The notes under the pieces: generated by a model | What the model was told of the DNA's origin: nothing | Databases searched by the model: none | What the model saw: the letters and a program-made list of their open reading frames with translations, nothing else | From: Weissella oryzae SG25 | Lineage (GTDB): Bacteria; Bacillota; Bacilli; Lactobacillales; Lactobacillaceae | DNA length: 64,000 bases | Assembly: GCF_000691805.2 (NCBI RefSeq) | Contig: NZ_DF820485.1 | Span: 62,001-126,000 of the forward strand | Reading direction: 5' to 3' | Shown here: piece by piece, positions 23,066 through 32,529 of the stretch | How the letters are laid out: every line of letters starts with the position of its first letter | Position numbering within the stretch: the first letter of the stretch is position 1 | Translations under genes and position numbers: made by a program

Positions 23066-25147
23066 ATGGCAGATTTTTTACTAGAAATTGGTTTAGAGGA
23101 AATTCCCGCTCACTTGGTAACACCAGCAATTGAGCAATTACAAAGTCGTGTTGCTGATTTTATGGCCGATGAACGGCTAGGCTTTGGTGAAATTAAAGCT
23201 TATTCAACCCCTCGGCGTTTAGCGGTATTAATTAATGACGTTGCTGCTAAAGCAGAGGACTTTGAAGAAGAAGTTAAAGGTCCTGCTAAGCGGGTTGCAC
23301 TTGACGCAGATGGCAATTTTACTAAAGCTGCGCAAGGCTTCGTGCGCGGACAAGGTTTGACCACTGATGACATTACCTTTAAAGAGTTTAATGGTAATGA
23401 ATATGTCCATGTGACTAAATTTGAAGCTGGTAAACCAGCAATTGAAGTTTTGGCTGGTATCAAAGCGGTAATCGAGGCAATGACTTTCTCAACTACGATG
23501 AAGTGGGCTCGGCATACTTTTGAGTATGTACGGCCAATTCGTTGGATTGTGGCATTGCTTGATACAACGGTGGTTCCTTTTGATATTTTAGGAGTTGAAT
23601 CTGGTCGGACAACTCGGGGACATCGCTTCTTAGGTCATGATATCGAATTAGCGCAAGCTAGTGATTATGTAGCTGATTTAAAGTCGGTATTCGTGGAAGC
23701 TGATGCAACAGCGCGTAAGGCTGAAATTCAAGCGCAAGTTGAAGCAATTGCAGCAAAAAATAATTGGCAAGTGGTAGTTGATGCTGATTTGTTGGAAGAA
23801 GTTAACAATATTTTAGAGTACCCAACAGCTTTTGCTGGTAGTTTTGCAGAGGAATATTTGCAAGTGCCCGATGAAGTTTTGATTACTTCAATGAAAGAGC
23901 ACCAACGTTTCTTCCACGTGGTTGATGCAGCGGGTAAGCTCTTACCACACTTCATTTCAGTTCGTAACGGAAACGCTGAGCATATTGAAAATGTGATTGC
24001 TGGTAACGAGAAGGTGTTGGTTGCCCGCCTAGAAGATGCTAAGTTCTTCTACAATGAAGATCAGAAGCATTCAATTGATTTTTACAATAACAAGCTAGAA
24101 AATGTTTCCTTCCATGCCAAGCTTGGCTCAGTTGCCAATCATACGCACCGTGCCAAAGTAATTGCAACGAGCTTAGCTGAAGCGCTAAACTTAGACGCTG
24201 AACAAATTACTGAATTACAACGAGCCGCTGATATTTATAAGTTTGATTTGATGACTGGAATGGTCAATGAATTTGATGAGCTACAAGGTGTCATGGGCGA
24301 AAAGTATGCTTTGATTTTTGGCGAATCAAAGGCAGTGGCACAAGCAATTCGCGAGCACTACATGCCAATTTCAGCTGATGGAGCATTACCAAGCTCAACT
24401 TTGGGTAAGCTCTTAGCGATTGCAGATAAATTAGATAGTCTCTTGGCCTTCTTTGCGGGTGGCATGGTACCATCTGGTTCAAACGACCCATATGCACTAA
24501 GGCGTGCGGCAACCGGGGTGGTTGCAATTTTAGCTGATAATGGTTGGGACTTTGATCTTGCTGACTTATTAAGCAAAGCAGTTGTTCAAATTAATGCAGC
24601 TGATGATAAATTGGGTCTACCAAGTGAAGTGGCAGTGGCGCTACCTGAAAATATCAGTAAAGTGATTGCCTTTTTGACAGATCGTGTTGTTAAGGCTTTG
24701 CAAGATGCTGGTATACGTCGCGATATTATCAACGCGGTAACGAAGAATAACATTGCAGATACGACCTTAATGGCTAAAGCAGCAACAGTCCTCAGTGCAC
24801 ACAAGGATGATGAAAACTTCCGCTTGGGTGTTGAAGCCTTAACTCGAGTTATGCGTTTGACAACTAAGAATGCAACTGAAGCAAGTGTACAAACTGGATT
24901 GTTTGAAAATACGGCAGAAGCTGATTTATGGAATGCAGTACAACCATTAGCAAATATTATGGAACTTGATGCTCGGTTGGTAGCATTACTTGAACTACAG
25001 CCAGCAATTGCCGCTTACTTTGCTGAAACGATGGTTATGGTTGATGATGATGCAATTAAGCAGAATCGCTTAGCGACCTTACAAGCGGTTACTAAGGAAG
25101 CTAGCCAACTAGCCAACTTCCTTGAGTTAGATGTAAAGAGTAACTAA
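23066..25147 (+). CDS. glyS: Glycyl-tRNA synthetase beta subunit
   Basis: The 693-residue protein starts MADFLLEIGLEEIPAHLVTPA, the canonical beta subunit start. It includes the HD-like domain (near residues 365-470) and the C-terminal anticodon-binding DALR-type region. It binds tRNA-Gly and supports the alpha subunit. ATG 23066 directly follows the glyQ stop codon, and AGGAGG lies 9-10 nt upstream. An in-frame start at 23048 inside glyQ is rejected. A bidirectional terminator closes the operon. Confidence 0.97.
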   Translation: MADFLLEIGLEEIPAHLVTPAIEQLQSRVADFMADERLGFGEIKAYSTPRRLAVLINDVAAKAEDFEEEVKGPAKRVALDADGNFTKAAQGFVRGQGLTTDDITFKEFNGNEYVHVTKFEAGKPAIEVLAGIKAVIEAMTFSTTMKWARHTFEYVRPIRWIVALLDTTVVPFDILGVESGRTTRGHRFLGHDIELAQASDYVADLKSVFVEADATARKAEIQAQVEAIAAKNNWQVVVDADLLEEVNNILEYPTAFAGSFAEEYLQVPDEVLITSMKEHQRFFHVVDAAGKLLPHFISVRNGNAEHIENVIAGNEKVLVARLEDAKFFYNEDQKHSIDFYNNKLENVSFHAKLGSVANHTHRAKVIATSLAEALNLDAEQITELQRAADIYKFDLMTGMVNEFDELQGVMGEKYALIFGESKAVAQAIREHYMPISADGALPSSTLGKLLAIADKLDSLLAFFAGGMVPSGSNDPYALRRAATGVVAILADNGWDFDLADLLSKAVVQINAADDKLGLPSEVAVALPENISKVIAFLTDRVVKALQDAGIRRDIINAVTKNNIADTTLMAKAATVLSAHKDDENFRLGVEALTRVMRLTTKNATEASVQTGLFENTAEADLWNAVQPLANIMELDARLVALLELQPAIAAYFAETMVMVDDDAIKQNRLATLQAVTKEASQLANFLELDVKSN

Positions 25148-25160
25148 AAAGTTAATAGAT

Positions 25161-25203
25161 AAAAAGCGAGCAAGATGAATCGAATCATCTTACTCGCTTT
25201 TTT
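25161..25203. terminator. Bidirectional terminator glyS / convergent dehydrogenase
   Basis: AAAAAGCGAG and CTCGCTTTTT enclose an inner AAGATGA/TCATCTT stem with one bulged base on each side. A and T runs lie on both sides. Confidence 0.88.
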
Positions 25204-25212
25204 GTTATAGAA

Positions 25213-26097
25213 TTAAGCCTTTAGAAAATTGGCATTTTGGAAGGCGGGGTTAGGATAGCTGTAGAAGCCTTGACCACTTTCGACGCCAATGTTTCCAGCA
25301 TCAATCATTGCCTTAATTTTATTTGCTATTAATTGAGCCTTTGGATCAGGATTAGCATGATTAATAGCATAAACAGTATGCATACCGACCATGTCCATAA
25401 TTGCAAATGGACCCATTGGAGCACCAGTTGCAATCATCCAGGTCTTATCGATTGCACTTGGCTCAGCGATGTCATCGACCCAAAGTTGACTGGCACTTGA
25501 TAACAGGGGAACAAGCATCGAGTTTAATACATAGCCAGCTTGTTCTTTCTTAACCACAATTGGAACCATTTTGATTTCGTGCGAAAAAGTTACTAAACTA
25601 TCAACCAATGTTTTATCAGTTGCGGGACCAGCCATAATTTCAGCAGTATTGCCACGCCAAATTTGATTAGCAAAGTGATAGCCCAAGAATTGGGCTGGGC
25701 GACCAGTTGATTCAGCCAAACTGCTTGGTAGTAGCGTCGATGAATTAGTTACAACTACTGTTTTATCCGGTGCTAATTTAGCAAACTCACGATAAAAGGC
25801 TTCTTTAGTTGCCAAATCTTCTGGCAAAGCTTCAATCACCAAATCAGCATCAGCTAGTGCATTAGCCAGGTCGGTAGTGTAATGAAGATGCTCTTGGGCT
25901 GCTTGCTTACTGGCATCAGAACTCTTGAAATACGCTTGAACTTCATTTTCCCAGACAGCAACTCGCGCTTGTGCACGTTCTAGCGAACCAGCTGAACGTC
26001 CCCAAATGGTTGTGTTTTTACCGCTATATGCTGCCATATAGGCAATTTGTGAACCGAGTGTGCCACCACCTGCGATGACGATATTCTTATAGGTCAT
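25213..26097 (-). CDS. 3-Hydroxyacyl-CoA dehydrogenase-like NAD-binding protein
   Basis: The 294-residue protein has an N-terminal Rossmann motif VIAGGGTLGSQIAYMAAYSGKNTTIW and the C-terminal helical 3HCDH domain (KKEQAGYVLNSMLVPLLSSASQL...TGAPMGPFAIMDMVG). This is the fold of 3-hydroxybutyryl-CoA dehydrogenase. LAB generally lack beta-oxidation, and no thiolase or enoyl-CoA hydratase is nearby, so the natural substrate may be another 3-hydroxy acid. It is monocistronic. A modest AAGG site is 12-15 nt upstream of the ATG. Confidence 0.82.
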   Translation of the reverse strand: MTYKNIVIAGGGTLGSQIAYMAAYSGKNTTIWGRSAGSLERAQARVAVWENEVQAYFKSSDASKQAAQEHLHYTTDLANALADADLVIEALPEDLATKEAFYREFAKLAPDKTVVVTNSSTLLPSSLAESTGRPAQFLGYHFANQIWRGNTAEIMAGPATDKTLVDSLVTFSHEIKMVPIVVKKEQAGYVLNSMLVPLLSSASQLWVDDIAEPSAIDKTWMIATGAPMGPFAIMDMVGMHTVYAINHANPDPKAQLIANKIKAMIDAGNIGVESGQGFYSYPNPAFQNANFLKA

Positions 26098-26435
26098 AAT
26101 GTAAAACCGCCTTTCCTAGCAAAAAAGTAACAAAAGGATACAGGTAAATTATACTACTTTTAGGTAATAAGTATTTGATAAGTGGAGAGTCATAAAATTT
26201 TCAAAGTCAGCCTTGAAAACTTTGAATAAGATAAAATTAATATTAATTAGATGAATTTAGTTAATATTAAGAACAAACAAACTGAATATACTTATTTTGG
26301 TCGCTTTTATAAAATTCTGATTTGGGTAAAAATATTACAAAAATAATCATTAAGTAATAATAAATTGGGCAAGTCTGTTCCGCATACTAGGGTTTGGACA
26401 ATGACTTAATTAAAAAACTTAATGAGGTTTAAGAT
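26098..26435. other. 338-bp AT-rich region between divergent genes
   Basis: No ORF. TCAAAGT (26201-26207) and ACTTTGA (26219-26225) form an inverted repeat, overlapped by TTTTCAA/TTGAAAA, a possible operator for either flanking gene. GAGG (26424-26427) precedes the surface-protein ATG. Confidence 0.4.
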
Positions 26436-28322
26436 ATGAAAATAATGAAGAAGGTTAAAGGTTTACTAGGCGTTAGTCTATTAGTTGGTGCTACTTGCCC
26501 GATTGGTCAGACAATCTCAGCAACTGATACAGTTGTACCGCGTAGTGGTGGGCGGGTAACAACAATCACTAAAGACAATTTTTTAGACGAGTTTACGATT
26601 GCCAAGCACGTTGATGCCACGCACCCAAGTGCGCAAATGCCTCAGTATGATGCGAGTACGGGAATTTTAACATTAACGCCGAATCTGCAAGATCAATCTG
26701 GTAGTGCTACTTTGAACCATCGGGTGTCACTTTTAGATGATTTTACCTTGAAAGGCGCCATCTATTTAGGTGATAAATTAGATAGTGCTTGGAATGATAA
26801 GAATGCGGGTAGTTCTTCACCAGGAATGGATCCATCCTTAATGGGTGGTGGTGATGGTATTGGTTTTGCCTTCCATCCCGGGGCAATTGGTGATATTGGT
26901 TATTCTGGTGCTAACATGGGTATCGGCGGACTTAAGAATGCCTTTGGTTATAAGTTTGACACATTTTATAATTTAGCCACAGCAGCGGATCCTAATGGTA
27001 AAGACTCAAATCATCGGTTGGGTTGGGAACAAGACCCAACTAATGTCTTAGACCGTCCAAATCTAGGGCAACCTAATCTTGCGACCGGTGGTTGGCCGGG
27101 TAGTCCTTTTGGCGCTTTTGTTAAAACAAATGGCACCAATGGTTTTGCTAACCACGTTGGTGCTTCAGTTGAATATCTTGATAAAAGCAACATTTTAAAT
27201 GACGCAGTTGCCCGGGCGATGACGGCTGATGGTTGGGATGCAGAAGGTGATGCAGATAAGGGTTTCATACCAATTACGTTTAGCTATTTGGCAAGTAATC
27301 AAACTATTCGAATTGATTATAATGGTGGTGGTACGAGTCGTTCTGGCGTTGGCTACACGGATACATTAAACGTCAGTGATGAAGTTGCCCTTAGCGAATC
27401 CTTTGCCCTAGCGATTTCAGCTGGGACTGGCGCCTTTTTCAATCTGCAACAGTTTAAAATCGAAAGTTTTAGTTACACAGCGGCCAAGGAAATGAGCATT
27501 CAAAAAAATTGGCTAAATGATGATCCAAGTATGCGACCAGCTAATGTAATTGCACAAGTTTTGCAAAAAAATATTGATGGCGAAAGCTATCTCTTTGAAG
27601 AAGTGGAGCTCACTGCAAATAATAATTGGCAAGCAACGTTGACTGAACTACCTGAATTTGATTTAGATGGGCATGAACTAGAATATATCGTGCTTGAAGT
27701 GCCAGTACCAGGTTACGAAGTTTCGATTGATAGTCAATTTGATAGCACCTATCAGCAGTATAATATTACATTAACTAATCGTGCAGTTAATGAGGATGAT
27801 AATGTTGATCTAACTTTAAATAAAATTTGGCGGGGGGATGAAGCTAGTCAACGACCAGCCGAAATCTTCGTTGAGCTGTATCGTAATGGTGAGCTTTTGG
27901 AAATTGTTCCCATAGTTGCACCTAAGGATGATGCAGAGACTAATCAATGGACAATGACATTGACGGATTTACTTAGCAAGGACGTTAATGGTCAAACCTA
28001 TCTTTATACAATTAAGGAACAGGCGGTAGAGAATTATCAGAGCGAAATTAAGGCAGACGGCACAAAGTTTACAATTACTAATACACTAAATGATAACGGG
28101 AATGGGGCTAAAATTGATGACCCAGATAGTGCTCCCAAAGATACACAAGCTGATTCACCTAAAGTACAGCACTTAGGTCAGCAACAAACAGGCAAAGCGG
28201 CACAGAAGCCGGCAGATGAGCAATTACCACTGCTCGACAAACGAATTTTATGGGCACTCGTAGTTGTAGGGGCAGTATTGGTAACAGGAGCGGGTTATAT
28301 GCTCTGGCGTAAAGTTAGATAA
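26436..28322 (+). CDS. Secreted surface protein: L-type lectin domain plus two Cna-B domains
   Basis: The 628-residue protein has a signal peptide (MKIMKKVKGLLGVSLLVGAT, cleavage near residue 30). A beta-rich L-type lectin-like domain (about 40-345) includes GGGDGIGFAFHPG and an FGYKFDTFYN strand. Two Cna-B repeats follow at about 350-447 and 453-548. Each starts with a Lys (QKNW, NKIW) and ends in TN(R/T), the usual Lys-Asn isopeptide pair. After a Pro/Gln-rich stretch there is a membrane span (WALVVVGAVLVTGAGYMLW) and an RKVR tail. The sorting position reads LPLLD, not LPxTG, so it may be membrane-anchored rather than wall-linked. It is a likely adhesin binding host or microbial glycans. 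Confidence 0.82.
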   Translation: MKIMKKVKGLLGVSLLVGATCPIGQTISATDTVVPRSGGRVTTITKDNFLDEFTIAKHVDATHPSAQMPQYDASTGILTLTPNLQDQSGSATLNHRVSLLDDFTLKGAIYLGDKLDSAWNDKNAGSSSPGMDPSLMGGGDGIGFAFHPGAIGDIGYSGANMGIGGLKNAFGYKFDTFYNLATAADPNGKDSNHRLGWEQDPTNVLDRPNLGQPNLATGGWPGSPFGAFVKTNGTNGFANHVGASVEYLDKSNILNDAVARAMTADGWDAEGDADKGFIPITFSYLASNQTIRIDYNGGGTSRSGVGYTDTLNVSDEVALSESFALAISAGTGAFFNLQQFKIESFSYTAAKEMSIQKNWLNDDPSMRPANVIAQVLQKNIDGESYLFEEVELTANNNWQATLTELPEFDLDGHELEYIVLEVPVPGYEVSIDSQFDSTYQQYNITLTNRAVNEDDNVDLTLNKIWRGDEASQRPAEIFVELYRNGELLEIVPIVAPKDDAETNQWTMTLTDLLSKDVNGQTYLYTIKEQAVENYQSEIKADGTKFTITNTLNDNGNGAKIDDPDSAPKDTQADSPKVQHLGQQQTGKAAQKPADEQLPLLDKRILWALVVVGAVLVTGAGYMLWRKVR

Positions 28323-28329
28323 ATAAATG

Positions 28330-28362
28330 ATGACTTAGCTAAATTAGTTAAGTCATTTTTTC
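28330..28362 (+). terminator. Terminator after the surface-protein gene
   Basis: ATGACTTA (28330-28337) pairs with TAAGTCAT (28349-28356), followed by TTTTTTC. Confidence 0.8.
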
Positions 28363-28451
28363 TTGTTCTCTTCGTAATCTAACAACAAAAAATTAATGAT
28401 TAACCGGCATAATAAAGTTAACGAAGTGGATTTCAGTCAGGAGGCAAGATT

Positions 28452-28958
28452 ATGGTTCACAAACGCGATGAAATTAATAGTCGATTAATTCGACTTTTAC
28501 CAAAAGAAGCAGCATTACTACAACTTGATTTAGCTAATTTGCTGGCGCAAAGTAAGCCAGTAACCTATGAACGACCAGTAACTCGGGCCTTACAAGCAAT
28601 TGATAATTATCTGCATGAAGATGAACACCCTAAGGTAGTGCCAACGACTAAATTAACGGCAACAGACTTAATGTTGCAACTCAAAAAAGCCATCGAGGTT
28701 TGTTTGCATGCAAGAAGGCAAGCAATTGACGCCGCCCAATCATTAATGGCGGCAGTTGCTGGCACGGTTTTTGAGCATGATACAGAGTTGATTATGGTCA
28801 TGGCTGAATTGCAAAAAGCAATTATTGACGCCCAGCAGGATGATTATCGGGTGTTGACCGCCGATATTGATTTTTACCGATTAAAATTAGCACAACTCTA
28901 CCGGGTTAGTTTTGAACAACGTGGGCGTAAACTTAAGGCACAAAAATCACCTGGATAG
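28452..28958 (+). CDS. Helical hypothetical protein
   Basis: A 168-residue, mostly helical protein with no signal peptide or membrane span. It starts MVHKRDEINSRLIRLLPKEAALLQLDLANLLAQ and ends in a basic tail. AGGAGG lies 8 nt before ATG 28452, so it is clearly translated. Ala/Leu heptads around residues 75-145 suggest coiled coil. I do not recognise a family. It precedes terC by 80 bp with a hairpin across its stop codon and could be co-transcribed with it. Confidence 0.65.
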   Translation: MVHKRDEINSRLIRLLPKEAALLQLDLANLLAQSKPVTYERPVTRALQAIDNYLHEDEHPKVVPTTKLTATDLMLQLKKAIEVCLHARRQAIDAAQSLMAAVAGTVFEHDTELIMVMAELQKAIIDAQQDDYRVLTADIDFYRLKLAQLYRVSFEQRGRKLKAQKSPG

Positions 28959-28977
28959 TAGAGAGAAGACTATCCAG
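28951..28977 (+). repeat. Inverted repeat across the stop codon of the helical protein gene
   Basis: CTGGATAGT (28951-28959) and ACTATCCAG (28969-28977) form a perfect 9-bp stem that includes the TAG stop. No T run follows, so it is not an ordinary terminator. It may protect the mRNA end or modulate readthrough into terC. Confidence 0.4.
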
Positions 28978-29038
28978 CTGAAGCAGATTAAGCTAAAATT
29001 AATTAATAATAAATGTTTAGTTTTACTGGAGGTCATAA

Positions 29039-29992
29039 ATGGATATAGGAATAGGTTATTGGATTGGCTTTTTCATCTTTGTACTTGTAATGTTAGCCTT
29101 GGATTTAGGTGTTTTTCACCGTAAGGACGAAGAACCAACCATCAAGGCGTCACTACTTTGGTCAGCCTTTTGGATTGCCTTAGCCTTCGCTTTTGCGGGC
29201 TTGGTGTGGATAAAGGGTGGTGGGCAGAATGCTTTGGATTTCATTACTGCTTACTTACTTGAAAAATCTTTGAGTATCGATAATCTTTTTATCTTTATCT
29301 TAGTGTTTAGCTTCTTTGGTATTAAATTGAAGTACCAACATAAGCTACTATTTTGGGGTGTATTTGGCGCATTAATCATGCGGGTGATTTTCATTCTGGC
29401 CGGAGCAACTTTGCTACATCAATTTGCCTGGTTAATGTTTGTTTTCGGGGTTTTCTTAATTTACGTTGGTTTAAAAATGTTGTTTGAAAAAGAACATCAA
29501 CAAGACTTGGCGGATTCAAAAATTATTAGTTTTTTGCGGCGTGTTTTACCATTAAAAGAAGATGTGGTTGAGCCACACTTAACAGTTAAAGTCGATGGTA
29601 AACGGTATGCAACCCAGTTTCTGCTGGCGTTGATTTTCATTGAAGCATCAGATTTGTTGTTTGCAGTCGATTCTATTCCAGCTGTTTTGGCGGTATCACA
29701 AGATACGTTCATTGTGATTACATCAAATATTTTTGCAATTATGGGGTTGCGTTCGCTTTACTTTGCTTTGTCGGGGATTCTACCGATGTTTAGATATATT
29801 AAGTATGCACTGGCTTTGATTTTGGCCTTTATTGGTAGCAAAATGGTGCTGAATGAAGCGGCTAAAAGTTTTGATTGGGCCTTTCATATTAGTAATGAAG
29901 TTTCCCTAATTGTTATCGTCAGCCTATTGGTATTGGCAATTTTAGCTTCTTGGTTCCGTGACCGCCCACGGAAGCGGCATGAATTTAAATGA
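29039..29992 (+). CDS. TerC/Alx-family integral membrane protein
   Basis: The 317-residue protein has about nine membrane spans and the TerC signatures LEKSLSIDNLFIFILVF (near residues 80-96) and EASDLLFAVDSIPAVLAVS (near 202-220), with the conserved acidic residues in membrane helices. TerC/Alx proteins are linked to manganese export and metalation of exported proteins. TGGAGGT 5-6 nt before the ATG supports the start. Single gene or second in a unit with the preceding hypothetical gene. Confidence 0.92.
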   Translation: MDIGIGYWIGFFIFVLVMLALDLGVFHRKDEEPTIKASLLWSAFWIALAFAFAGLVWIKGGGQNALDFITAYLLEKSLSIDNLFIFILVFSFFGIKLKYQHKLLFWGVFGALIMRVIFILAGATLLHQFAWLMFVFGVFLIYVGLKMLFEKEHQQDLADSKIISFLRRVLPLKEDVVEPHLTVKVDGKRYATQFLLALIFIEASDLLFAVDSIPAVLAVSQDTFIVITSNIFAIMGLRSLYFALSGILPMFRYIKYALALILAFIGSKMVLNEAAKSFDWAFHISNEVSLIVIVSLLVLAILASWFRDRPRKRHEFK

Positions 29993-30023
29993 TTTTTAGC
30001 TGGCTTTTACCGGGTAAATACCA

Positions 30024-30029
30024 TATAAT
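30024..30029 (+). promoter_or_regulatory. Predicted -10 box of pgl
   Basis: A perfect TATAAT lies 41 nt before ATG 30070. The -35 region is poorly defined. Confidence 0.45.
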
Positions 30030-30069
30030 GTAAGGGTTTACAGATGATTTTATGAAAGCAGGCAGAAAA

Positions 30070-31104
30070 ATGGCTTTGGAGAAAATTTTATTTGGTACGT
30101 ATACGCGGGGTGCATCAAAGGGAATTTATACCGCAAATTTGAATAATATAACCGGACAATTACAGGACGCACAATTGGTTGCAGAGCTTGGTTCACCAAC
30201 TTACCTACATTTGAGTAAGGCTGGCTATCTGTACGCAATCAATAAAAAAGATGCTGACCGTGGTGGTGTTTCAGTTTATGATTACCGGGATGGTCAGAAG
30301 GCCGTTTTGATTCAAGAAAAGCTTACTGAAGGCCGGTCACCAGCATATATTTCAGTTGATGAAGACCGTCAATTGTTATATGTGACTAACTATCATAAGG
30401 GAACAATTGAATCATTTGCGATTAAAGCTGATGGAACAATCGAACTTTTGGATCGCTTTAAGTCTTGGGGTGAAGGTCCACGACCAGAACAAGATAAGGC
30501 CCGCCTACACTTCACAAACTTAACACCAGACAAGCGCTTAGTGTCGGTTGATTTAGGTGCAGATAAGGTTTATACCTTGGATATTAGTGATGAAGGTATC
30601 TTTAGCTTAGTTGCAACCTACCATGCCGGAACTGGTTTTGGACCACGGCATATTCGCTTTAGCCCGGATGGGCAATATGCTTATTTGCTAGGTGAATTAT
30701 CATCACTTTTGTCAGTCTTAAAGTATGACGAAAAGACTGGTAGTTTTACGCTAATTCAAACCAGCTCAACGATTCCAAGTAATTGGAATGAACATAATGG
30801 TGCTGGTGCAATCCGCTTATCAGCAGATGGCCGATTTGTTTATACTTCAAATCGTGGTCATAATTCAATTGTGGTTTGGCAAATCAATCAGACAACTGGT
30901 AAAGTAGACCCAATCCAAACGATTAGTACGGAGGGTGATTTCCCACGTGATTTCAACTTGAATGCCAATGGCGAGTACTTAGTTGCTGGTAATCAAAATA
31001 CTGATAATATCACGGTTTATCGTCGTGATACGACCAGCGGTTTATTAACATTAGTACAAAAAGATTTTGTCGTACCTGAGGCCATTAATGTCGAATTTGT
31101 TTAA
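30070..31104 (+). CDS. pgl: 6-Phosphogluconolactonase, beta-propeller type
   Basis: The 344-residue protein is a seven-bladed propeller lactonase. It starts MALEKILFGTYTRGASKGIY and has repeated blade motifs (GSPTYLHLSKAGYLYAIN, RSPAYISVDEDRQLLYVTNY, GFGPRHIRFSPDGQYAYLLGE, RFVYTSNRGHNSIVVW). The enzyme hydrolyses 6-phosphogluconolactone in the oxidative branch feeding the phosphoketolase pathway used by heterofermenters. I prefer ATG 30070 to ATG 30052, because conserved sequence begins there, though its ribosome site is weak. A strong terminator follows. Confidence 0.88.
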   Translation: MALEKILFGTYTRGASKGIYTANLNNITGQLQDAQLVAELGSPTYLHLSKAGYLYAINKKDADRGGVSVYDYRDGQKAVLIQEKLTEGRSPAYISVDEDRQLLYVTNYHKGTIESFAIKADGTIELLDRFKSWGEGPRPEQDKARLHFTNLTPDKRLVSVDLGADKVYTLDISDEGIFSLVATYHAGTGFGPRHIRFSPDGQYAYLLGELSSLLSVLKYDEKTGSFTLIQTSSTIPSNWNEHNGAGAIRLSADGRFVYTSNRGHNSIVVWQINQTTGKVDPIQTISTEGDFPRDFNLNANGEYLVAGNQNTDNITVYRRDTTSGLLTLVQKDFVVPEAINVEFV

Positions 31105-31137
31105 TTAACAAATAAGTGATAATGCTACGATGACGGC

Positions 31138-31176
31138 AAAAGGCTCTGATGGTGCAAATACTATCAGAGCCTTTTT
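31138..31176 (+). terminator. Terminator of pgl
   Basis: AAAAGGCTCTGAT and ATCAGAGCCTTTT form a long stem, extended by GGT/ACT with one G-T, then a T run. Confidence 0.9.
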
Positions 31177-31197
31177 CATTAAAGTGGGGGTAAGGCA

Positions 31198-32346
31198 ATG
31201 GAAAAATCAAGTAAGCAGCAACGTTCCTGGTTATGGCGCTGGGTTGCAAATAATAAAGGGGTATCAGTTTTAGTCATTATTCTCTTAGTTTTACTGATAA
31301 TCTTTATGTTAAAGCAGGTTAGCTTTATTTTTGGCCCAGTGCGGCAGTTTTTAGCGGCTGTTGGGGCGCCAATTATTTTGGCGGGGGTCTTTTATTATTT
31401 ACTAAACCCATTAGTTGATTATTTTGAAGAAAAACACCATGTTAAACGTTTAATTACGACCGTCATAATTTTTTTGGTGCTAGCAGCCCTACTCGTTTGG
31501 GGGATTTTAACGGGAATCCCTTGGTTTAGGGGTCAAGTAGCGGCCTTTTTGGACAAATGGCCGGAATATTGGCGCGCTTTAATTAAATTGGCTGACCATT
31601 GGAATCGAAGCCAACAGTTTCAACAATTAAATATCTGGCTTAATGCCACTAATCAAGATTTAACCGGTTGGTTTAAAGAATTGGCGGGGAATTATAGTGA
31701 AAATGGTGTGAAACATTTAACGGCCCTAGTTGGGACAGTGACGGCGACTTTGATCACCTTAGTAACCTTCCCATTTATTCTTTTTTACCTACTCAAAGAT
31801 GGTCATGACTTACCCAAGTATATGGCTAATATGTTGCCAGACCGGTTTCAAGCCTCCTTTTTAGATACATTGAAGGCAATCAATGAACAAATTGCTAATT
31901 ATATTCGTGGCCAGTTATTAGTTGCCTTAGCAGTCAGTATCATGTTTATGATTGGTTATAGTGTCATTGGGTTACCATCGGCTTGGCTACTCGCTTTAAT
32001 CGCGGGTATTTTGAATTTGATTCCATATCTAGGGACCTTTTTATCAATGATACCGGCCTATGTTGTAGCGCTCTTTATTTCACCGTCCATGGTGGTTGCA
32101 GTAACCGTGGTCTTTGTAATCGAGCAAAATTTGGAAGGTCGGGTAATTTCACCTAAGTTGCTAGGTTCAACTCTAAAAATTCACCCGGTAACGGTGTTAT
32201 TAGTGCTTTTGTCAGCTGGTAATATGTTTGGCTTGATGGGGGTGATTTTTGGCATTCCTGGCTATGCAATATTAAAGGTCTTGGTTACGCGGATTTTTGC
32301 TTGGTGGAAGGGAAATTCAAAACTCTTCAGTGACCAGCTTGAATAG
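31198..32346 (+). CDS. AI-2E (PerM) family transporter
   Basis: The 382-residue protein has about eight membrane spans. Its signatures are VGAPIILAGVFYYLLNPLVDYFE near the N terminus and, toward the end, FIEQ-like VFVIEQNLEGRVISPKLLG and HPVTVLLVLLSAGNMFGLMGVIFGIPGYA. Family members export AI-2 or exchange Na+/H+, and substrate cannot be told from sequence. TAAGG lies 5-9 nt upstream of the ATG. Monocistronic between two terminators. Confidence 0.9.
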   Translation: MEKSSKQQRSWLWRWVANNKGVSVLVIILLVLLIIFMLKQVSFIFGPVRQFLAAVGAPIILAGVFYYLLNPLVDYFEEKHHVKRLITTVIIFLVLAALLVWGILTGIPWFRGQVAAFLDKWPEYWRALIKLADHWNRSQQFQQLNIWLNATNQDLTGWFKELAGNYSENGVKHLTALVGTVTATLITLVTFPFILFYLLKDGHDLPKYMANMLPDRFQASFLDTLKAINEQIANYIRGQLLVALAVSIMFMIGYSVIGLPSAWLLALIAGILNLIPYLGTFLSMIPAYVVALFISPSMVVAVTVVFVIEQNLEGRVISPKLLGSTLKIHPVTVLLVLLSAGNMFGLMGVIFGIPGYAILKVLVTRIFAWWKGNSKLFSDQLE

Positions 32347-32365
32347 TTGCCGCCTATAAAAAGTT

Positions 32366-32399
32366 AAGCCAGTTGCTAACTTAGTGACTGGCTTTTTTG
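32366..32399 (+). terminator. Terminator after the AI-2E-family gene
   Basis: AAGCCAGT (32366-32373) and ACTGGCTT (32387-32394) with six T's. Confidence 0.85.
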
Positions 32400-32453
32400 T
32401 GGTGAATTGTTAAGAAATGGGCAAAGAAGCAGGAAAATAAACATTTTTCAACT

Positions 32454-32512
32454 TGACCACATGGTATAATTCATTTATGTAGCGATAGATGTGGTCAGGC
32501 ATACTTGACCAC
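32454..32512 (+). promoter_or_regulatory. trmL promoter region with three TGACCAC repeats
   Basis: TATAAT (32465-32470) is the -10 box. TGACCACAT (32454-32462) lies just upstream of it. Its reverse complement ATGTGGTCA (32489-32497) and a third copy TGACCAC (32506-32512) lie downstream in the leader. The last two can form a 7-bp RNA hairpin ending 3 nt before the AGAAGGAG ribosome site. The first two form a 9-bp DNA inverted repeat around the -10. Confidence 0.5.
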
Positions 32513-32529
32513 TAAGAAGGAGTGTTAAC

